A stretch of DNA of 64,000 nucleotides, from contig NZ_GG700804.1 in the NCBI RefSeq assembly GCF_000160875.1, positions 1 to 64,000 of the forward strand, read 5' to 3'. The notes beneath the pieces were generated by a model, which saw only the letters and a list, made by a program, of their open reading frames with translations, made no database searches and was not told the DNA's origin. The translations under genes and the position numbers were made by a program. Source of the DNA: Lactobacillus iners DSM 13335 (GTDB lineage: Bacteria > Bacillota > Bacilli > Lactobacillales > Lactobacillaceae). Of the stretch, positions 10,173 through 19,319 are shown piece by piece (the first letter of the stretch is position 1; the number at the start of each line of letters is the position of its first letter).

Positions 10173-12569
10173 CTATTTTAAGCCTTGCCATTTCCATGAA
10201 ACTACTTCAGGCATATCTTCACCATAATCTCTAATATATACATGGTGTTTATCTAAAAGTCTGTCTATTTGTTCTATGAATTCAGCATTAGTATCTGCTA
10301 AATTAGTCATCATCACTGCATCTTTAACTAAATGGAAACGATCAAGTTCATTTAAAACACGCATATCAAAAGGTGTCGTAATATCACCATTTTCTTCATA
10401 ACAATGAATATGAATATCATCTTTACCACGACCACGTTCAAACCAAATCGATGACATCATTGGTTTAAATCCATGCCAAGCAAAAATAACAGGCACGCCT
10501 ATCGGAAATAGTCGTTCAAATTCTTGATCGGAAATTGCCGCATTATTTTTAGATGTAGGCATTAATTTCATGACATCAATCACATTAATATAGCGAATCT
10601 TCAATTCAGGAAATTCTTTATGCAAAATATCAATTGCAGCCAACGTTTCAATGGTAGGCTCTGTTCCAGTAGAAGCAAACACAACATCAGGTTTTGCATT
10701 ATGGTCTGTAGATGCCCAATCAATATATCCCAAGCCGTGATCAACTAAGCGTTTAGCTTCATCAATACTAAACCATTGCGGACGTGGTTGCTTGGATGTA
10801 ACCAAAATATTAATACATTCACGATCTTTAAATGCCTTATCTGATACTGCTAAAAGCGAATTAGCATCTGCAGGTAAATATTCATGAACCAAATCTGCAT
10901 GTCCCTTTTCAAATAAATGCGTCAATAAACCGGGATCTTGGTGGGTATATCCATTATGATCTTGCTGAAATACTGTTGAAGTATCAACAAAGTTCAAAGC
11001 TGGATAATATCTACGCCAAGCTTGTTCTTTAGCTTTACGTAACCATTTGAAATGTTGCGTTAACATCGAATCAACTACACGTCCAAATGCCTCATATGTT
11101 GCAAAAAAGCCATGACGACCTGTTAATACATATCCCTCAAGCCATCCTTCTGCTTGATGTTCTGATAATTGTGAATCAATAATTCTACCAGAATTGTTCA
11201 AATTTTCGTCATTAGGTTGATGGATTTTTTCCATCCATTGTCTTTTTTGATTATCTAGCAAATCGAATAAACGATTAGATTTGCACTCATCAGGGCCAAA
11301 ACCTCTAAAATTATCGGGATTCAATTTAGCTATTGCATCCAAATATTTAGCCCACTCAACCATATCTTGTTTTTCAACAGAACCTGGTTGATCAAATTTC
11401 ACAGCAAATTTTCTAAAATCAGGTAAATTTAAAGATTTTGGACTTAACCCGCCATTAGTAATGGGATTTTTAGCCATTCTATGTACACCTGTAAGCGTAT
11501 TTTGCAATACTATCGGTTTTGGATAACCAGTATCTTCAAACAATTCTTCAGGATGATAACTCTTTAACCAATCGGTCAATAAATCTTTGTGTTCCATTTG
11601 CTTTTGACTAACTGGAATTGGTATTTGATGTGCTCTGAAACTATTTTCAATTGGATTGCCATCTAAATCAAACTTAGGACCTGTCCAACCTTTAGGTACT
11701 CTAAAGATAATCATCGGCCATGTTGGTAAGGAACTGTCGCCAGTTTCTCGTGCATGCGTTTGAATTGCTTTAATTTCTTCTATTACTTGGTCAAGTACAT
11801 GAGCCATTTCATGATGAACTTGCATATGCGGTTTATAACCATTAAATTGTCCATCATTATATGCAGAAATAAAATATGGTTTCCAACCCATCCCTTCAAA
11901 ATATTGTGTTAATTCCGCATCCGACATCCGCGACACAATCGTTGGATTTGATATCTTAAAACCATTAATTTGCAAAATAGGAATCACTGCCCCATCATGA
12001 ATTGGATTAATGAATTTATCAGAAAACCAACTAGTAGCTAAAGGACCAGTTTCTGATTCACCATCACCTATTTCAACTGCCGCAATAACATCTGGATTAT
12101 CTAAAATAGCACCTACACCATGTGATAAGCAATACCCTAATTCTCCACCTTCATGAATAGAACCTGGTGTTTCTGGTGCAGCATGTGATGCTATCCCACC
12201 TGGAAAACTGAATTGCTTAAATAACTTAGCCATTCCTTTTTCATCTTGCGTAATCTCAGGATATGTTTCAGTATATGAACCATCTAAATAAGAATTAGAC
12301 ACCATCACTTGACCACCATGACCAGATCCTTCAATATAGAACATATTCAAATTATATTTTTTGATAACTCGATTTAGATGTGCATAAATAAAATTTTGCG
12401 GAGCAATCGTTCCCCAATGACCTATCGGTTTAGGCTTAACATCGGTAGCAACTAAATCTTGCTTCAACAAAGGATTATTCATCAAAAAAAGTTGTCCAAC
12501 GGACAAATAATTGGCTGCACGCCAATATGCATCAACAGATTTTAAATATTCTTCACTATCGTAATTCAT
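10173..12569 (-). CDS. xfp: Xylulose-5-phosphate/fructose-6-phosphate phosphoketolase
   Basis: A thiamine-diphosphate enzyme that cleaves xylulose-5-P (and possibly fructose-6-P) with phosphate to give acetyl-phosphate plus glyceraldehyde-3-P (or erythrose-4-P). Full length at 798 aa. The TPP region [14 protein letters not shown] is near residue 170. Other family stretches include [11 protein letters not shown] and GSGHGGQ at the N-terminus and [12 protein letters not shown] near residue 540. The ATG start is supported by homology-type N-terminus ([19 protein letters not shown]). Only GGGGTG about 9 nt away serves as Shine-Dalgarno. It has its own promoter because a strong terminator separates it from gntR. 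With rbsK, rpiA and rpe in this window it completes pentose catabolism. Confidence 0.95.
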   Translation of the reverse strand: MNYDSEEYLKSVDAYWRAANYLSVGQLFLMNNPLLKQDLVATDVKPKPIGHWGTIAPQNFIYAHLNRVIKKYNLNMFYIEGSGHGGQVMVSNSYLDGSYTETYPEITQDEKGMAKLFKQFSFPGGIASHAAPETPGSIHEGGELGYCLSHGVGAILDNPDVIAAVEIGDGESETGPLATSWFSDKFINPIHDGAVIPILQINGFKISNPTIVSRMSDAELTQYFEGMGWKPYFISAYNDGQFNGYKPHMQVHHEMAHVLDQVIEEIKAIQTHARETGDSSLPTWPMIIFRVPKGWTGPKFDLDGNPIENSFRAHQIPIPVSQKQMEHKDLLTDWLKSYHPEELFEDTGYPKPIVLQNTLTGVHRMAKNPITNGGLSPKSLNLPDFRKFAVKFDQPGSVEKQDMVEWAKYLDAIAKLNPDNFRGFGPDECKSNRLFDLLDNQKRQWMEKIHQPNDENLNNSGRIIDSQLSEHQAEGWLEGYVLTGRHGFFATYEAFGRVVDSMLTQHFKWLRKAKEQAWRRYYPALNFVDTSTVFQQDHNGYTHQDPGLLTHLFEKGHADLVHEYLPADANSLLAVSDKAFKDRECINILVTSKQPRPQWFSIDEAKRLVDHGLGYIDWASTDHNAKPDVVFASTGTEPTIETLAAIDILHKEFPELKIRYINVIDVMKLMPTSKNNAAISDQEFERLFPIGVPVIFAWHGFKPMMSSIWFERGRGKDDIHIHCYEENGDITTPFDMRVLNELDRFHLVKDAVMMTNLADTNAEFIEQIDRLLDKHHVYIRDYGEDMPEVVSWKWQGLK

Positions 12570-12594
12570 CCTTACAACACCCCACTATACTCTA

Positions 12595-12646
12595 TGTACA
12601 TTTTCATGATAGTACATCATATATTTCAAATCAACCATTGTGTAAA
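12595..12646 (-). promoter_or_regulatory. Putative xfp promoter with downstream inverted repeat
   Basis: On the minus strand, TTTACA (12641-12646), 17 bp, then TATATG (12618-12623) fits a sigma-A promoter with a weak -10. Just downstream, TGTAC and GTACA arms (12595-12599 and 12612-12616) form an inverted repeat with a 12-nt spacer around the likely start site. This is a possible repressor site, for instance for the neighbouring GntR protein (inference). Confidence 0.4.
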
Positions 12647-12673
12647 TTGATACCTACCAATTAAAGAATTGCA

Positions 12674-12708
12674 TAATAAAAAAGCGATATTAATTCTATA
12701 TCACTTTT
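12674..12708 (-). terminator. Intrinsic terminator after gntR
   Basis: An 11-bp stem (12698-12708 with 12680-12690, one G-T pair) and a 7-nt loop, followed on the minus strand by TTTTTTATTA. It separates the nucleoside hydrolase-gntR unit from xfp. Confidence 0.85.
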
Positions 12709-12716
12709 CCTTCTCA

Positions 12717-13442
12717 TTACTTATTTAAATTGACAAAACTATTGTACTTCATATATTTATAATGAACACGCATGTTAGATACTTCAAAAGGTGTACCATC
12801 ATCTAAAAAGAAAATACCCTCAATAATACCTACCGGCTCATTAGGTTCTAACATTAATTTCACTTGATCTTCTAAAGTAGATGGTTCTACAGTAATAGTT
12901 AAAAACGACTTGGTTACTCGCTTATTTTTTTGATGCTCTAAATAATTAAATAAGGATTTTTTTAAAATATCAGGATTTAAATCTGGAGCAATTTTGATAG
13001 GTATAAAACCAGTTTCAATTAAAAATGGCTGATCGTCAAGCAAACGTAAACGTCTTATTTTATAAACAAAATCTGAACTAGTTAAGAACAAATCTTGTTT
13101 CAGATCATCATCCGTCTTAATTACTTGATAATCTAACAACTCAATATTTTGTGACTTACCTGGTACACTAAATGAATCTGTTATACCTAAATTAGAACCT
13201 TCATATTTAAATAATCCTCTATTTTTTAGATAAAGCGGATTAATAAATGTCCCACTACCTCTTTTTTTAAATACTATCCCCTCTTGAGCTAGCAATTCCA
13301 AAGCACGCTTCATTGAGGAGCGACTAACTTGATAGTGCTCACTTAAACTACGCTCGTCTGGCAGTCGCATTCCATCATACTCTTTATTAACAATTTTTTC
13401 CTTAATATCGTGCATAATTGTACGATAAACTAAATCAGCCAT
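12717..13442 (-). CDS. GntR-family transcriptional regulator (HutC/YvoA subfamily, UTRA domain)
   Basis: A DNA-binding repressor or activator of about normal length (241 aa). Residues 1-70 form the winged helix-turn-helix, with the typical IVNKEYDGMRLPDERSLSEHY-like region and wing GIVFKKRGSGTFINP. Residues about 85-235 form a UTRA effector-binding domain. HutC-type regulators often sense sugar phosphates or related metabolites. Its ATG overlaps the stop of the nucleoside hydrolase by one base (TAATG), indicating translational coupling. It probably controls this nucleoside/ribose locus and perhaps xfp. Effector and operator are not known from sequence. Confidence 0.88.
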   Translation of the reverse strand: MADLVYRTIMHDIKEKIVNKEYDGMRLPDERSLSEHYQVSRSSMKRALELLAQEGIVFKKRGSGTFINPLYLKNRGLFKYEGSNLGITDSFSVPGKSQNIELLDYQVIKTDDDLKQDLFLTSSDFVYKIRRLRLLDDQPFLIETGFIPIKIAPDLNPDILKKSLFNYLEHQKNKRVTKSFLTITVEPSTLEDQVKLMLEPNEPVGIIEGIFFLDDGTPFEVSNMRVHYKYMKYNSFVNLNK

Positions 13443-14374
13443 TATTTTTTCTCCATCTCAGCGGATTGTGTAACCTTTAAAAACCAATCGGTAAATATTT
13501 TGTGATCAACTGCTACAGCAATTTCTGCATTGTACTTAGTGCAAGCTTTATCACTAAAATCAATAACACTAGCACCATAAGTATATTTACCAGTTAATTC
13601 TATCTCAACATGTGCACGACTAAATGTATACATTTGAGGATCCAATAACATACCAATAGCAGTAGCATCATAAATTTCAGTACCACCACTCACGCTTTCT
13701 TCGTTGATACCTGTTAAAATACCATATAGCATCTCACCTACTCTACCATGTGCTTTAATGCTACTCATATCATCAGGCAATATAGCAGCTTGACGGCCTA
13801 TTTCAAGCGGTGCCACTACAATCTTTAATCCACTATTGAAAACGATTGCAGCTGCTTCTGGATCACATGCAATATTATATTCTGCAAGCGGCGTATAATT
13901 TCCACGACCTATATTGCATCCCATAATAAATAATTTATCTATTTTACTAATATCTTCAGGATATTGCTTAAATAATAATGCAAAATCAGTCAGAGGACCC
14001 AATGCTACCAAAGTAACTTTTTCCTTCTGCTTATTAATTTCTTGATGCATTAACTCAATAGCATTGCCACTCTTGAGCAATGATAAATCAGCTTCAGGAA
14101 ATTGATAACCTACCATCCCACTTACTCCATGAACATCTGCTGCTGAAATAGCATCACGAATAAGCGGAGCAGCTGAGCCTTTGACAACTGGAACTGTAGT
14201 TTTTAAAAATGTTTCTAATCTCAAGGCATTATCTAGCGTATGCTTTAAAGACACATTTCCCCATGTAGCTACAATCATACGCACATCAAGTTCCTGTGCA
14301 AATAAGCTTATAGTAAGAGCAGCCGCATCGTCAATACCAGGATCAGTACTGATAATTAAAGGTATTCTCTTCAT
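13442..14374 (-). CDS. Inosine-uridine preferring nucleoside hydrolase family protein
   Basis: A cytosolic hydrolase that splits ribonucleosides into base and ribose. The N-terminal DPGIDDAAAL motif (residues about 12-21 from the chosen start) supplies the Ca2+-binding aspartates. The C-terminal part has the family pattern YDATAIGMLLDP. I start it at ATG 14374 (310 aa, normal), preceded by AAGGG with 8-nt spacing. A TTG six codons further upstream is in frame but has no ribosome-binding site. It is coupled to gntR and lies just after rpiA. The ribose produced would be phosphorylated by RbsK. Base specificity (purine, pyrimidine or mixed) cannot be read off. Confidence 0.9.
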   Translation of the reverse strand: MKRIPLIISTDPGIDDAAALTISLFAQELDVRMIVATWGNVSLKHTLDNALRLETFLKTTVPVVKGSAAPLIRDAISAADVHGVSGMVGYQFPEADLSLLKSGNAIELMHQEINKQKEKVTLVALGPLTDFALLFKQYPEDISKIDKLFIMGCNIGRGNYTPLAEYNIACDPEAAAIVFNSGLKIVVAPLEIGRQAAILPDDMSSIKAHGRVGEMLYGILTGINEESVSGGTEIYDATAIGMLLDPQMYTFSRAHVEIELTGKYTYGASVIDFSDKACTKYNAEIAVAVDHKIFTDWFLKVTQSAEMEKK

Positions 14375-14382
14375 GTATACAT
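14373..14382. promoter_or_regulatory. 10-bp palindrome overlapping the nucleoside hydrolase start codon
   Basis: ATGTATACAT is a perfect palindrome that includes two bases of the start codon and lies between the Shine-Dalgarno and the gene. It could be a GntR-family half-site cluster, or chance in AT-rich DNA. Confidence 0.25.
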
Positions 14383-14426
14383 CCCTTCCCAAACTTTGTA
14401 TAGATTAATTATGCACTAATAACATT

Positions 14427-14458
14427 AAAAAAAAAAGACTTGATAACAATCAGTCTTT
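14427..14458 (-). terminator. Intrinsic terminator after rpiA
   Basis: Stem AAAGACT/AGTCTTT (14452-14458 with 14434-14440), with extra pairing inside the 11-nt loop, followed on the minus strand by about ten T. It ends the rbsK-rpiA transcript before the nucleoside hydrolase gene. Confidence 0.85.
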
Positions 14459-14477
14459 ATAATAATCATCTTTAATT

Positions 14478-15173
14478 CTAACGTTTTCTGATTTCTATTT
14501 TTCCATCACTATGAGCAATAATAACTTCATTGCATATATTTAAAAATAAGCCATGTTCAACAACACCAACTACGCTATCCAAATAATGTGCTAACACATT
14601 AGGAAATGGAATAGGATCAACATGTAGATCAATTATGAAATTTCCATAATGTGTAATATATCTTTTTCCATTGTCATCCAAACGATATTTTGGCAATAAT
14701 CCTTCTTGACTAAAGGTTCTAAAATTCTGCTCACATGAAATAGGCAACACCTCAACAGGTAATGCAAAGCCTTTTAAGCGATCAACAAATTTAGTTTCAT
14801 CAACAATCCATATATTTTTTTTAGAATTAACAGCTACATTCTTTTCTAAAGTTAAGGCACCTCCTCCACCTTTAATACCATTAAGGTTAAGATCAACCCG
14901 ATCGGCACCATCAACAGTTAAATCAATTTGATCAACTTCAGATAACTCATTAACTTTAAAGCCTTGCTTTTCTAATTGAGCACGAGAGCGATTAGAAGTG
15001 GTAACAATAGCTTTTAAGTTTAAAGCTTTTTCCCTATTTATTTTAGCCAACTCATCAATAAAAAATGCTACCGTGGAACCTGTGCCAACACCTAACACAG
15101 AATTAGGCTCAACCATCAAGGCTGCTTTTTTAGCTGCTTCTTGCTTTAATTCATCTTGCTTAGTTTTTTGCAT
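14478..15173 (-). CDS. rpiA: Ribose-5-phosphate isomerase A
   Basis: Interconverts ribose-5-P and ribulose-5-P in the cytosol. 231 aa, a normal length. The phosphate-binding GVGTGSTV (residues about 28-35), DGADRVD and KGGGGALTLEKNVA motifs are all present. These contain the catalytic Asp, Glu and Lys of RpiA. The ATG lies inside the end of rbsK (14-bp overlap), so the two are co-transcribed and probably translationally coupled. It feeds ribose from nucleosides or uptake toward Rpe and phosphoketolase. Confidence 0.95.
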   Translation of the reverse strand: MQKTKQDELKQEAAKKAALMVEPNSVLGVGTGSTVAFFIDELAKINREKALNLKAIVTTSNRSRAQLEKQGFKVNELSEVDQIDLTVDGADRVDLNLNGIKGGGGALTLEKNVAVNSKKNIWIVDETKFVDRLKGFALPVEVLPISCEQNFRTFSQEGLLPKYRLDDNGKRYITHYGNFIIDLHVDPIPFPNVLAHYLDSVVGVVEHGLFLNICNEVIIAHSDGKIEIRKR

Positions 15174-16098
15174 AATTAATCTCCTTTAAAGCTGCTTCAA
15201 CAATATCTCGCTTAGGAATAGAAGGAAATGCTCCTAACTTTTGCACAGCAAAAGATGACGATAATGAAGCATAAATTGCACTAGCTTCAATATTTGCAAA
15301 ATCCGCTTGCAATTCACTCGATAATGCTCCAATAAACGTATCACCCGCTGCAGTTGTATCGACAGCTTTAACTTTAAATGCTGGAATCAATTTGCTAACT
15401 TTACTGGTCGAAACAAAGCATCCCTTTTCACCTAAAGTTATAATAACGCCATCAATGCCCAACTGATGATAAAACTCAGCACTTCTTTTCATAGAATCTA
15501 AATCGGTAACTCTAATACCCGTAATAATTTCACTTTCGGTTTCATTTGGGGTAATCAAATCTGTTACCTTTAATAATTCTTCAGGTATATTAGCTTTAGC
15601 TGGTGCAGGGTTCAAAATAGTTTTTTTGCCTGCTTGATGTGCTAATTTGAAAGCTAATATTGTAGGAGCAAGCGGCGTTTCAAATTGGGCTATCACAAAA
15701 TCACTTGTTTGGATTTCATCTTTGGCTTGCATAATATCCGCTTCAGTCAAATCATAATTTGCTCCATGTTGAATAATTATTGAATTTTGTCCAGTTTCTT
15801 GTAATAAAATATATGCCTGACCAGTTTGTTGCTTTTTAGTAACATTAATATATGCAGTATCAATCTCATTTTCAGAAAATTCTCGCAACATATATTCACC
15901 ATTACTATCATCACCAACGCGACCGACAAACACAGTCTTATTTCCTGCTCTAGCAGAAGCGATGGCCTGATTGGCACCCTTACCTCCTGCAGCTTGAGAA
16001 AATGCACTCATTGCTACAGTTTCCCCAGGTTTAGGTAAAGCCTTTATATGCATAATATTATCGACATTAATTGATCCGATAATTGTTACTTTCTTCAT
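15160..16098 (-). CDS. rbsK: Ribokinase (PfkB family)
   Basis: Phosphorylates ribose to ribose-5-P with ATP. 312 aa. The N-terminal IGSINVDNIMHIKALPKPGE carries the substrate region. GGKGANQAIASARAG is PfkB signature 1. DTTAAGDTFIGAL near residue 250 is signature 2 with the catalytic Asp. A conserved Asn/Glu region (NETESEIITG) is also present. First gene of the rbsK-rpiA unit, with an extended -10 promoter about 50 bp upstream. Together with the nearby nucleoside hydrolase this implies intracellular ribose. No ribose transporter is visible in the window. Confidence 0.95.
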   Translation of the reverse strand: MKKVTIIGSINVDNIMHIKALPKPGETVAMSAFSQAAGGKGANQAIASARAGNKTVFVGRVGDDSNGEYMLREFSENEIDTAYINVTKKQQTGQAYILLQETGQNSIIIQHGANYDLTEADIMQAKDEIQTSDFVIAQFETPLAPTILAFKLAHQAGKKTILNPAPAKANIPEELLKVTDLITPNETESEIITGIRVTDLDSMKRSAEFYHQLGIDGVIITLGEKGCFVSTSKVSKLIPAFKVKAVDTTAAGDTFIGALSSELQADFANIEASAIYASLSSSFAVQKLGAFPSIPKRDIVEAALKEINYAKN

Positions 16099-16149
16099 TA
16101 TATCTACTCCAATTTAAGACTAATTTCTTATAAAATATCAATATAGATT

Positions 16150-16158
16150 ATTATAACA
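16150..16158 (-). promoter_or_regulatory. Extended -10 promoter for rbsK-rpiA
   Basis: Minus-strand TGTTATAAT (TATAAT at 16150-16155) is a consensus extended -10. The -35 position (TTTTCG) is poor. The divergent ACT/UPF0210 pair starts about 100 bp away. Confidence 0.6.
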
Positions 16159-16251
16159 TTAATATGTATAGTCGAAAATTATCACTAATTTTGATACCAT
16201 AAGTTAAGTAATGATATCTAATATTTTTAAAAAAAAGAGGTAAAAATTAAT

Positions 16252-16518
16252 ATGAATGCAATTTTAACAGTTTATGGTCAAGATAAAGTAGGAATTATTG
16301 CCCAGACAAGTACTTATCTTGCTGAACAAAAAATCAATATATTAGATGTGTCACAAACAATTATGGGAAATAATTTTGTCATGATGATGAGTGTACAATT
16401 ACCAAAGGGAGCTGATTTTATGGTTATTAACCAAGGATTAGCTCAAATAGCTAAAAATTTATCTGTCGAAATAAATCTAAGAAATAATGAATTGTACGAT
16501 GCGATGCATCAAATTTAA
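16252..16518 (+). CDS. ACT domain protein, UPF0237 family
   Basis: A single 88-residue ACT domain. The start MNAILTVYGQDKVGIIAQTS and the later ILDVSQTIMGNNFVMMM are typical of the UPF0237 group, a small-molecule-binding regulatory fold. AGAGG lies about 10 nt before the ATG. It sits 17 bp before the UPF0210 gene and forms the conserved two-gene unit seen in many Firmicutes. Probably a regulatory or allosteric subunit of its neighbour. The ligand is unknown. Confidence 0.88.
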   Translation: MNAILTVYGQDKVGIIAQTSTYLAEQKINILDVSQTIMGNNFVMMMSVQLPKGADFMVINQGLAQIAKNLSVEINLRNNELYDAMHQI

Positions 16519-16535
16519 TTTAAGGAATAATCGAA

Positions 16536-17879
16536 ATGGAAATAAATAAAATTTTTGAAACAAGTAATATGATTTCACAAGAAAATTTAGATATCAGAAC
16601 AATTACAATGGGAATCTCACTTCTTGATTGTATTGATAGCGATAGTGATGTTGCTTGTCAAAAAATATACAATAAAATCATGAAGAATGCTCAAAATTTA
16701 GTGAAGGTAGGTAGAGAAATCGAAGCAGAATATGGTATACCTATCACTAATAAGCGTGTCTCTGTAACACCTATTTCACTAATCGCTGCTGCTTGCAAAG
16801 ATCAAGATTATGTTAAATATGCCAAAACACTAGATAGAGCTGCTCAAGAATTAGGAATTGATTTTATCGGTGGCTTTAGTGCCCTTGTACAAAAAGGATA
16901 CCAAAAAGGTGATCATATCCTAATTAAGTCATTACCTCAAGCATTAGCTGAAACTAAATATGTTTGTGCTTCTGTGAATGTTGGATCTACAAAAAGTGGC
17001 ATCAACATGGATGCAGTTAAAGAAATGGGAGATATTATCGTAGCTGGCTCTAAACTCAATTTCATGACTAATGCAAAATTAGTTGTCTTTTGTAACGCAG
17101 TAGAAGATAATCCTTTCATGGCTGGAGGATTTCATGGTATCAGTGAACCAGATGTAGTAATTAACACAGGTGTCTCAGGTCCCGGTGTTGTAAAAGCAGC
17201 ATTAGAACAAATTAAAGGTCAATCAATGGATATTGTAGCCGAAACCATCAAGAAAACTGCTTTTAAAATAACTCGTATGGGACAATTAGTAGGAACCATT
17301 GCTGCAGATAAATTAAATGTGCCATTTGGTATTGTCGATTTATCATTAGCACCTACTCCCGCTGTCGGTGACTCAGTTGCTGAAGTTTTAGAAGAAATAG
17401 GCTTAGAGCAAGTTGGCACACATGGGACCACTGCATGTTTAGCAATGCTCAATGATGCTGTTAAAAAAGGTGGTATTATGGCATGTAGTCATGTGGGGGG
17501 ATTATCAGGTGCATTCATTCCTGTATCTGAAGATGCTGGGATGATTAGTGCTGTTAATAACCATTGTCTAAATATCGAAAAGCTTGAAGCAATGACTGCT
17601 GTCTGCTCCGTCGGACTAGATATGATAGCTATTCCTGGCAATACACCAGCAAGTACAATTAGTGCCATGATTGCTGATGAAGCAGCTATTGGAATGATCA
17701 ATGCCAAAACAACAGCTGTGCGGGTAATCCCTGTACCAGGCAAAAAAGTGGGCGACTTTGTTGAATTTGGTGGGCTTTTAGGACACGCTCCGATTATGCA
17801 AGTAAATGAAGCCTCAAGCCAAGATATGATTGCTCGTGGTGGTACGATTCCAGCTCCTATCCATAGCTTTAAAAACTAA
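16536..17879 (+). CDS. UPF0210 / PFL-like family protein of unknown function
   Basis: A full-length 447-aa member of UPF0210 (DUF711). The family is structurally related to pyruvate formate-lyase-type barrels but is not known to be a glycyl-radical enzyme, and its reaction is undescribed. The Gly/Ala-rich stretches [29 protein letters not shown] and [20 protein letters not shown] are strongly conserved in the family and suggest an enzymatic pocket. The cysteines in CSHVGG and AVCSVGLD could be functional. Co-transcribed with the ACT gene and closed by a strong terminator. Opposite in strand to its neighbours. Confidence 0.88.
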   Translation: MEINKIFETSNMISQENLDIRTITMGISLLDCIDSDSDVACQKIYNKIMKNAQNLVKVGREIEAEYGIPITNKRVSVTPISLIAAACKDQDYVKYAKTLDRAAQELGIDFIGGFSALVQKGYQKGDHILIKSLPQALAETKYVCASVNVGSTKSGINMDAVKEMGDIIVAGSKLNFMTNAKLVVFCNAVEDNPFMAGGFHGISEPDVVINTGVSGPGVVKAALEQIKGQSMDIVAETIKKTAFKITRMGQLVGTIAADKLNVPFGIVDLSLAPTPAVGDSVAEVLEEIGLEQVGTHGTTACLAMLNDAVKKGGIMACSHVGGLSGAFIPVSEDAGMISAVNNHCLNIEKLEAMTAVCSVGLDMIAIPGNTPASTISAMIADEAAIGMINAKTTAVRVIPVPGKKVGDFVEFGGLLGHAPIMQVNEASSQDMIARGGTIPAPIHSFKN

Positions 17880-17902
17880 AATCATAAAAATATCTTTATC
17901 AT

Positions 17903-17956
17903 ATATCGACTTTCAAAGTTAAAATTAAAATCTAGCATTGAAAGTCGATATTTTTT
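17903..17956 (+). terminator. Intrinsic terminator after the UPF0210 gene
   Basis: A perfect 14-bp stem, 17903-17916 with 17938-17951 (ATATCGACTTTCAA and its complement), followed by six T. The loop is 21 nt. Confidence 0.9.
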
Positions 17957-17978
17957 AATTATAATTAACTAAACTACA

Positions 17979-18016
17979 GCAAAAAAGCGTAGTAGTCAGA
18001 ACACTACCACGCTTTT
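17979..18016 (-). terminator. Intrinsic terminator after the SLAP-like gene
   Basis: A 14-bp stem, 18003-18016 with 17983-17996 (one G-T pair), a 6-nt loop, then a T tract on the minus strand. It lies back-to-back with the UPF0210 terminator. Confidence 0.9.
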
Positions 18017-18028
18017 AGACTTTTTTGA

Positions 18029-19117
18029 TTACTTATAAAACTTATTTTCTAAATATACTGTACCTTTTTTAGAAACCCATTGATTACCACCAAGATTGTA
18101 CCATACATCGGAATTATGGTAGTATATTTTCAAAACTTTCCACGATGAACCATTAGGCAAACACTTACCTGTCGGTTTAATACCTGGTGCTGCCCACACT
18201 CTAATACCAGCATTAGAATTACATCTTACTTTAATAATAGGGCAATCCTCATATTCTCTATAGTCACATAAATCATATATTCCCTCTTCCATACTTGTGA
18301 TATTAGCTACCATATATGATCCATCAACCCATTGATTACCACCAAGATTATACCATCGCAACTGAACACCAGGCATACCTGAAGGGCATCGATAGATTTT
18401 AAAAATTTTCCAAGACCGTACATTAGGATCAATATCTTTAATAACTTTGCCAAATGGTTTATCTAATACAGAAGTTGGATTAGCTTTCGGTGAATAAACA
18501 GAACCTACACCTCTGATATTAGTCGTTATTCCAACATAATTTTCATTAACCCATTGATTACCACCAAGATTGTACCATTTAGGTGCATGTACATCACCAT
18601 ATTTTTTTACACTATCACAGCATTTAAACACCTTCCAATTAGTACCAGGTGCAAGATAGCGAATCACATTACCATTAGGCTTATCACATACAGCTACTTT
18701 AGTATCACCATTAATGACATTAGCAATACCTTTAATACCAAAAATAACATAAGAAGCTAACTTGATTGTAAGATCTTTTTCACTAACCCATTGATTACCA
18801 CCAAGATTGTACCAATTATTGTCAACATCATAATATTTTTTGAAAATTTTCCAATTGGTGCCCGGTTCAAGATATCTTACTACATTACCATTTGGTTGAT
18901 CATATACAGCTACTTGCTTATCACTATCAACTGTCCGACCTGTGCCATTAAGACTAATAACCATATTACTTTTTGTTGACTCAATATTTTTTGCATTAGC
19001 AATTTCTGTGGCAGCAGATACTTTACTAATATCCTTATTCCCAATAGCAGTATCTGCTAAAGAAAGTAATGCTCCAGCACATAACATCGAACATATTGAT
19101 ATTTTAGTATACTTCAT
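18029..19117 (-). CDS. Secreted wall-associated protein with four SLAP-like repeats
   Basis: 362 aa. The N-terminal signal peptide has hydrophobic core ICSMLCAGALLSLADTAIG and a cleavage site likely near VSAA (residues about 33-36). The mature protein is four repeats of about 75-84 residues. Each has a VxDxPxGxVxRYLxPGxxWKxFK part and ends in WYNLGGNQWV, the pattern of lactobacillar S-layer/SLAP-type domains that bind cell-wall polymers. No enzymatic domain, LPXTG or membrane anchor is present, so it is probably retained non-covalently on the wall. The third and fourth copies (counting from the N-terminus) are more diverged. Strong GAGGTGA ribosome-binding site, own promoter and own terminator: a monocistronic gene. 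SH3-like bacterial domains are the alternative name for this fold. Confidence 0.8.
   Translation of the reverse strand: MKYTKISICSMLCAGALLSLADTAIGNKDISKVSAATEIANAKNIESTKSNMVISLNGTGRTVDSDKQVAVYDQPNGNVVRYLEPGTNWKIFKKYYDVDNNWYNLGGNQWVSEKDLTIKLASYVIFGIKGIANVINGDTKVAVCDKPNGNVIRYLAPGTNWKVFKCCDSVKKYGDVHAPKWYNLGGNQWVNENYVGITTNIRGVGSVYSPKANPTSVLDKPFGKVIKDIDPNVRSWKIFKIYRCPSGMPGVQLRWYNLGGNQWVDGSYMVANITSMEEGIYDLCDYREYEDCPIIKVRCNSNAGIRVWAAPGIKPTGKCLPNGSSWKVLKIYYHNSDVWYNLGGNQWVSKKGTVYLENKFYK
18076..18814 (-). repeat. Four near-identical 28-bp DNA repeats in the SLAP-like gene
   Basis: The stretch encoding WYNLGGNQWV is almost identical at 18076-18103, 18328-18355, 18550-18577 and 18787-18814, with one mismatch in the second copy. 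The repeats are 222-252 bp apart and in frame, so recombination could change copy number without a frameshift. Confidence 0.85.
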
Positions 19118-19157
19118 AGCTAATCACCTCACTATAATAATCCATCTTTTGCCTAAA

Positions 19158-19186
19158 ATTATAATTTCTTTTTTTAGAAGATACAA
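19158..19186 (-). promoter_or_regulatory. Promoter of the SLAP-like gene
   Basis: Minus-strand TTGTAT (19181-19186), 17 bp, TATAAT (19158-19163): a near-consensus sigma-A promoter 41 bp before the start codon. Confidence 0.75.
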
Positions 19187-19244
19187 TACTAATATTATAT
19201 TTTTTTAAAAAAAGCAATATAATATAAACCTCAAAATTTAGACA

Positions 19245-19283
19245 TAATAAAAACCCCGAAATTATTGTCCGAATTTCGGGGTT
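19245..19283 (-). terminator. Intrinsic terminator after the 61-aa membrane protein gene
   Basis: A perfect 12-bp GC-rich stem AACCCCGAAATT/AATTTCGGGGTT (19252-19263 with 19272-19283), an 8-nt loop, and T-rich sequence on the minus strand. Confidence 0.9.
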
Positions 19284-19319
19284 CCTATCACACATCAAAA
19301 TATGATTTTAACAAAATTA

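Noticed and set aside
13442..14392. Upstream TTG start for the nucleoside hydrolase
   Set aside because: The Shine-Dalgarno AAGGG lies downstream of that TTG and is correctly spaced for ATG 14374.
16536..17879. Annotating the 447-aa protein as pyruvate formate-lyase
   Set aside because: The PFL label refers to a structural relationship. The glycyl-radical motif and PFL active-site pair are not evident, and no activating enzyme is adjacent.
18076..18814. Regularly spaced 28-bp repeats as a CRISPR array
   Set aside because: They are in frame, encode WYNLGGNQWV, and the 194-224 bp between them is related coding sequence rather than unique short spacers.
19104..19298. 64-aa minus-strand frame upstream of the SLAP-like gene
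   Set aside because: It begins inside a terminator stem, crosses the mapped promoter and has no ribosome-binding site.
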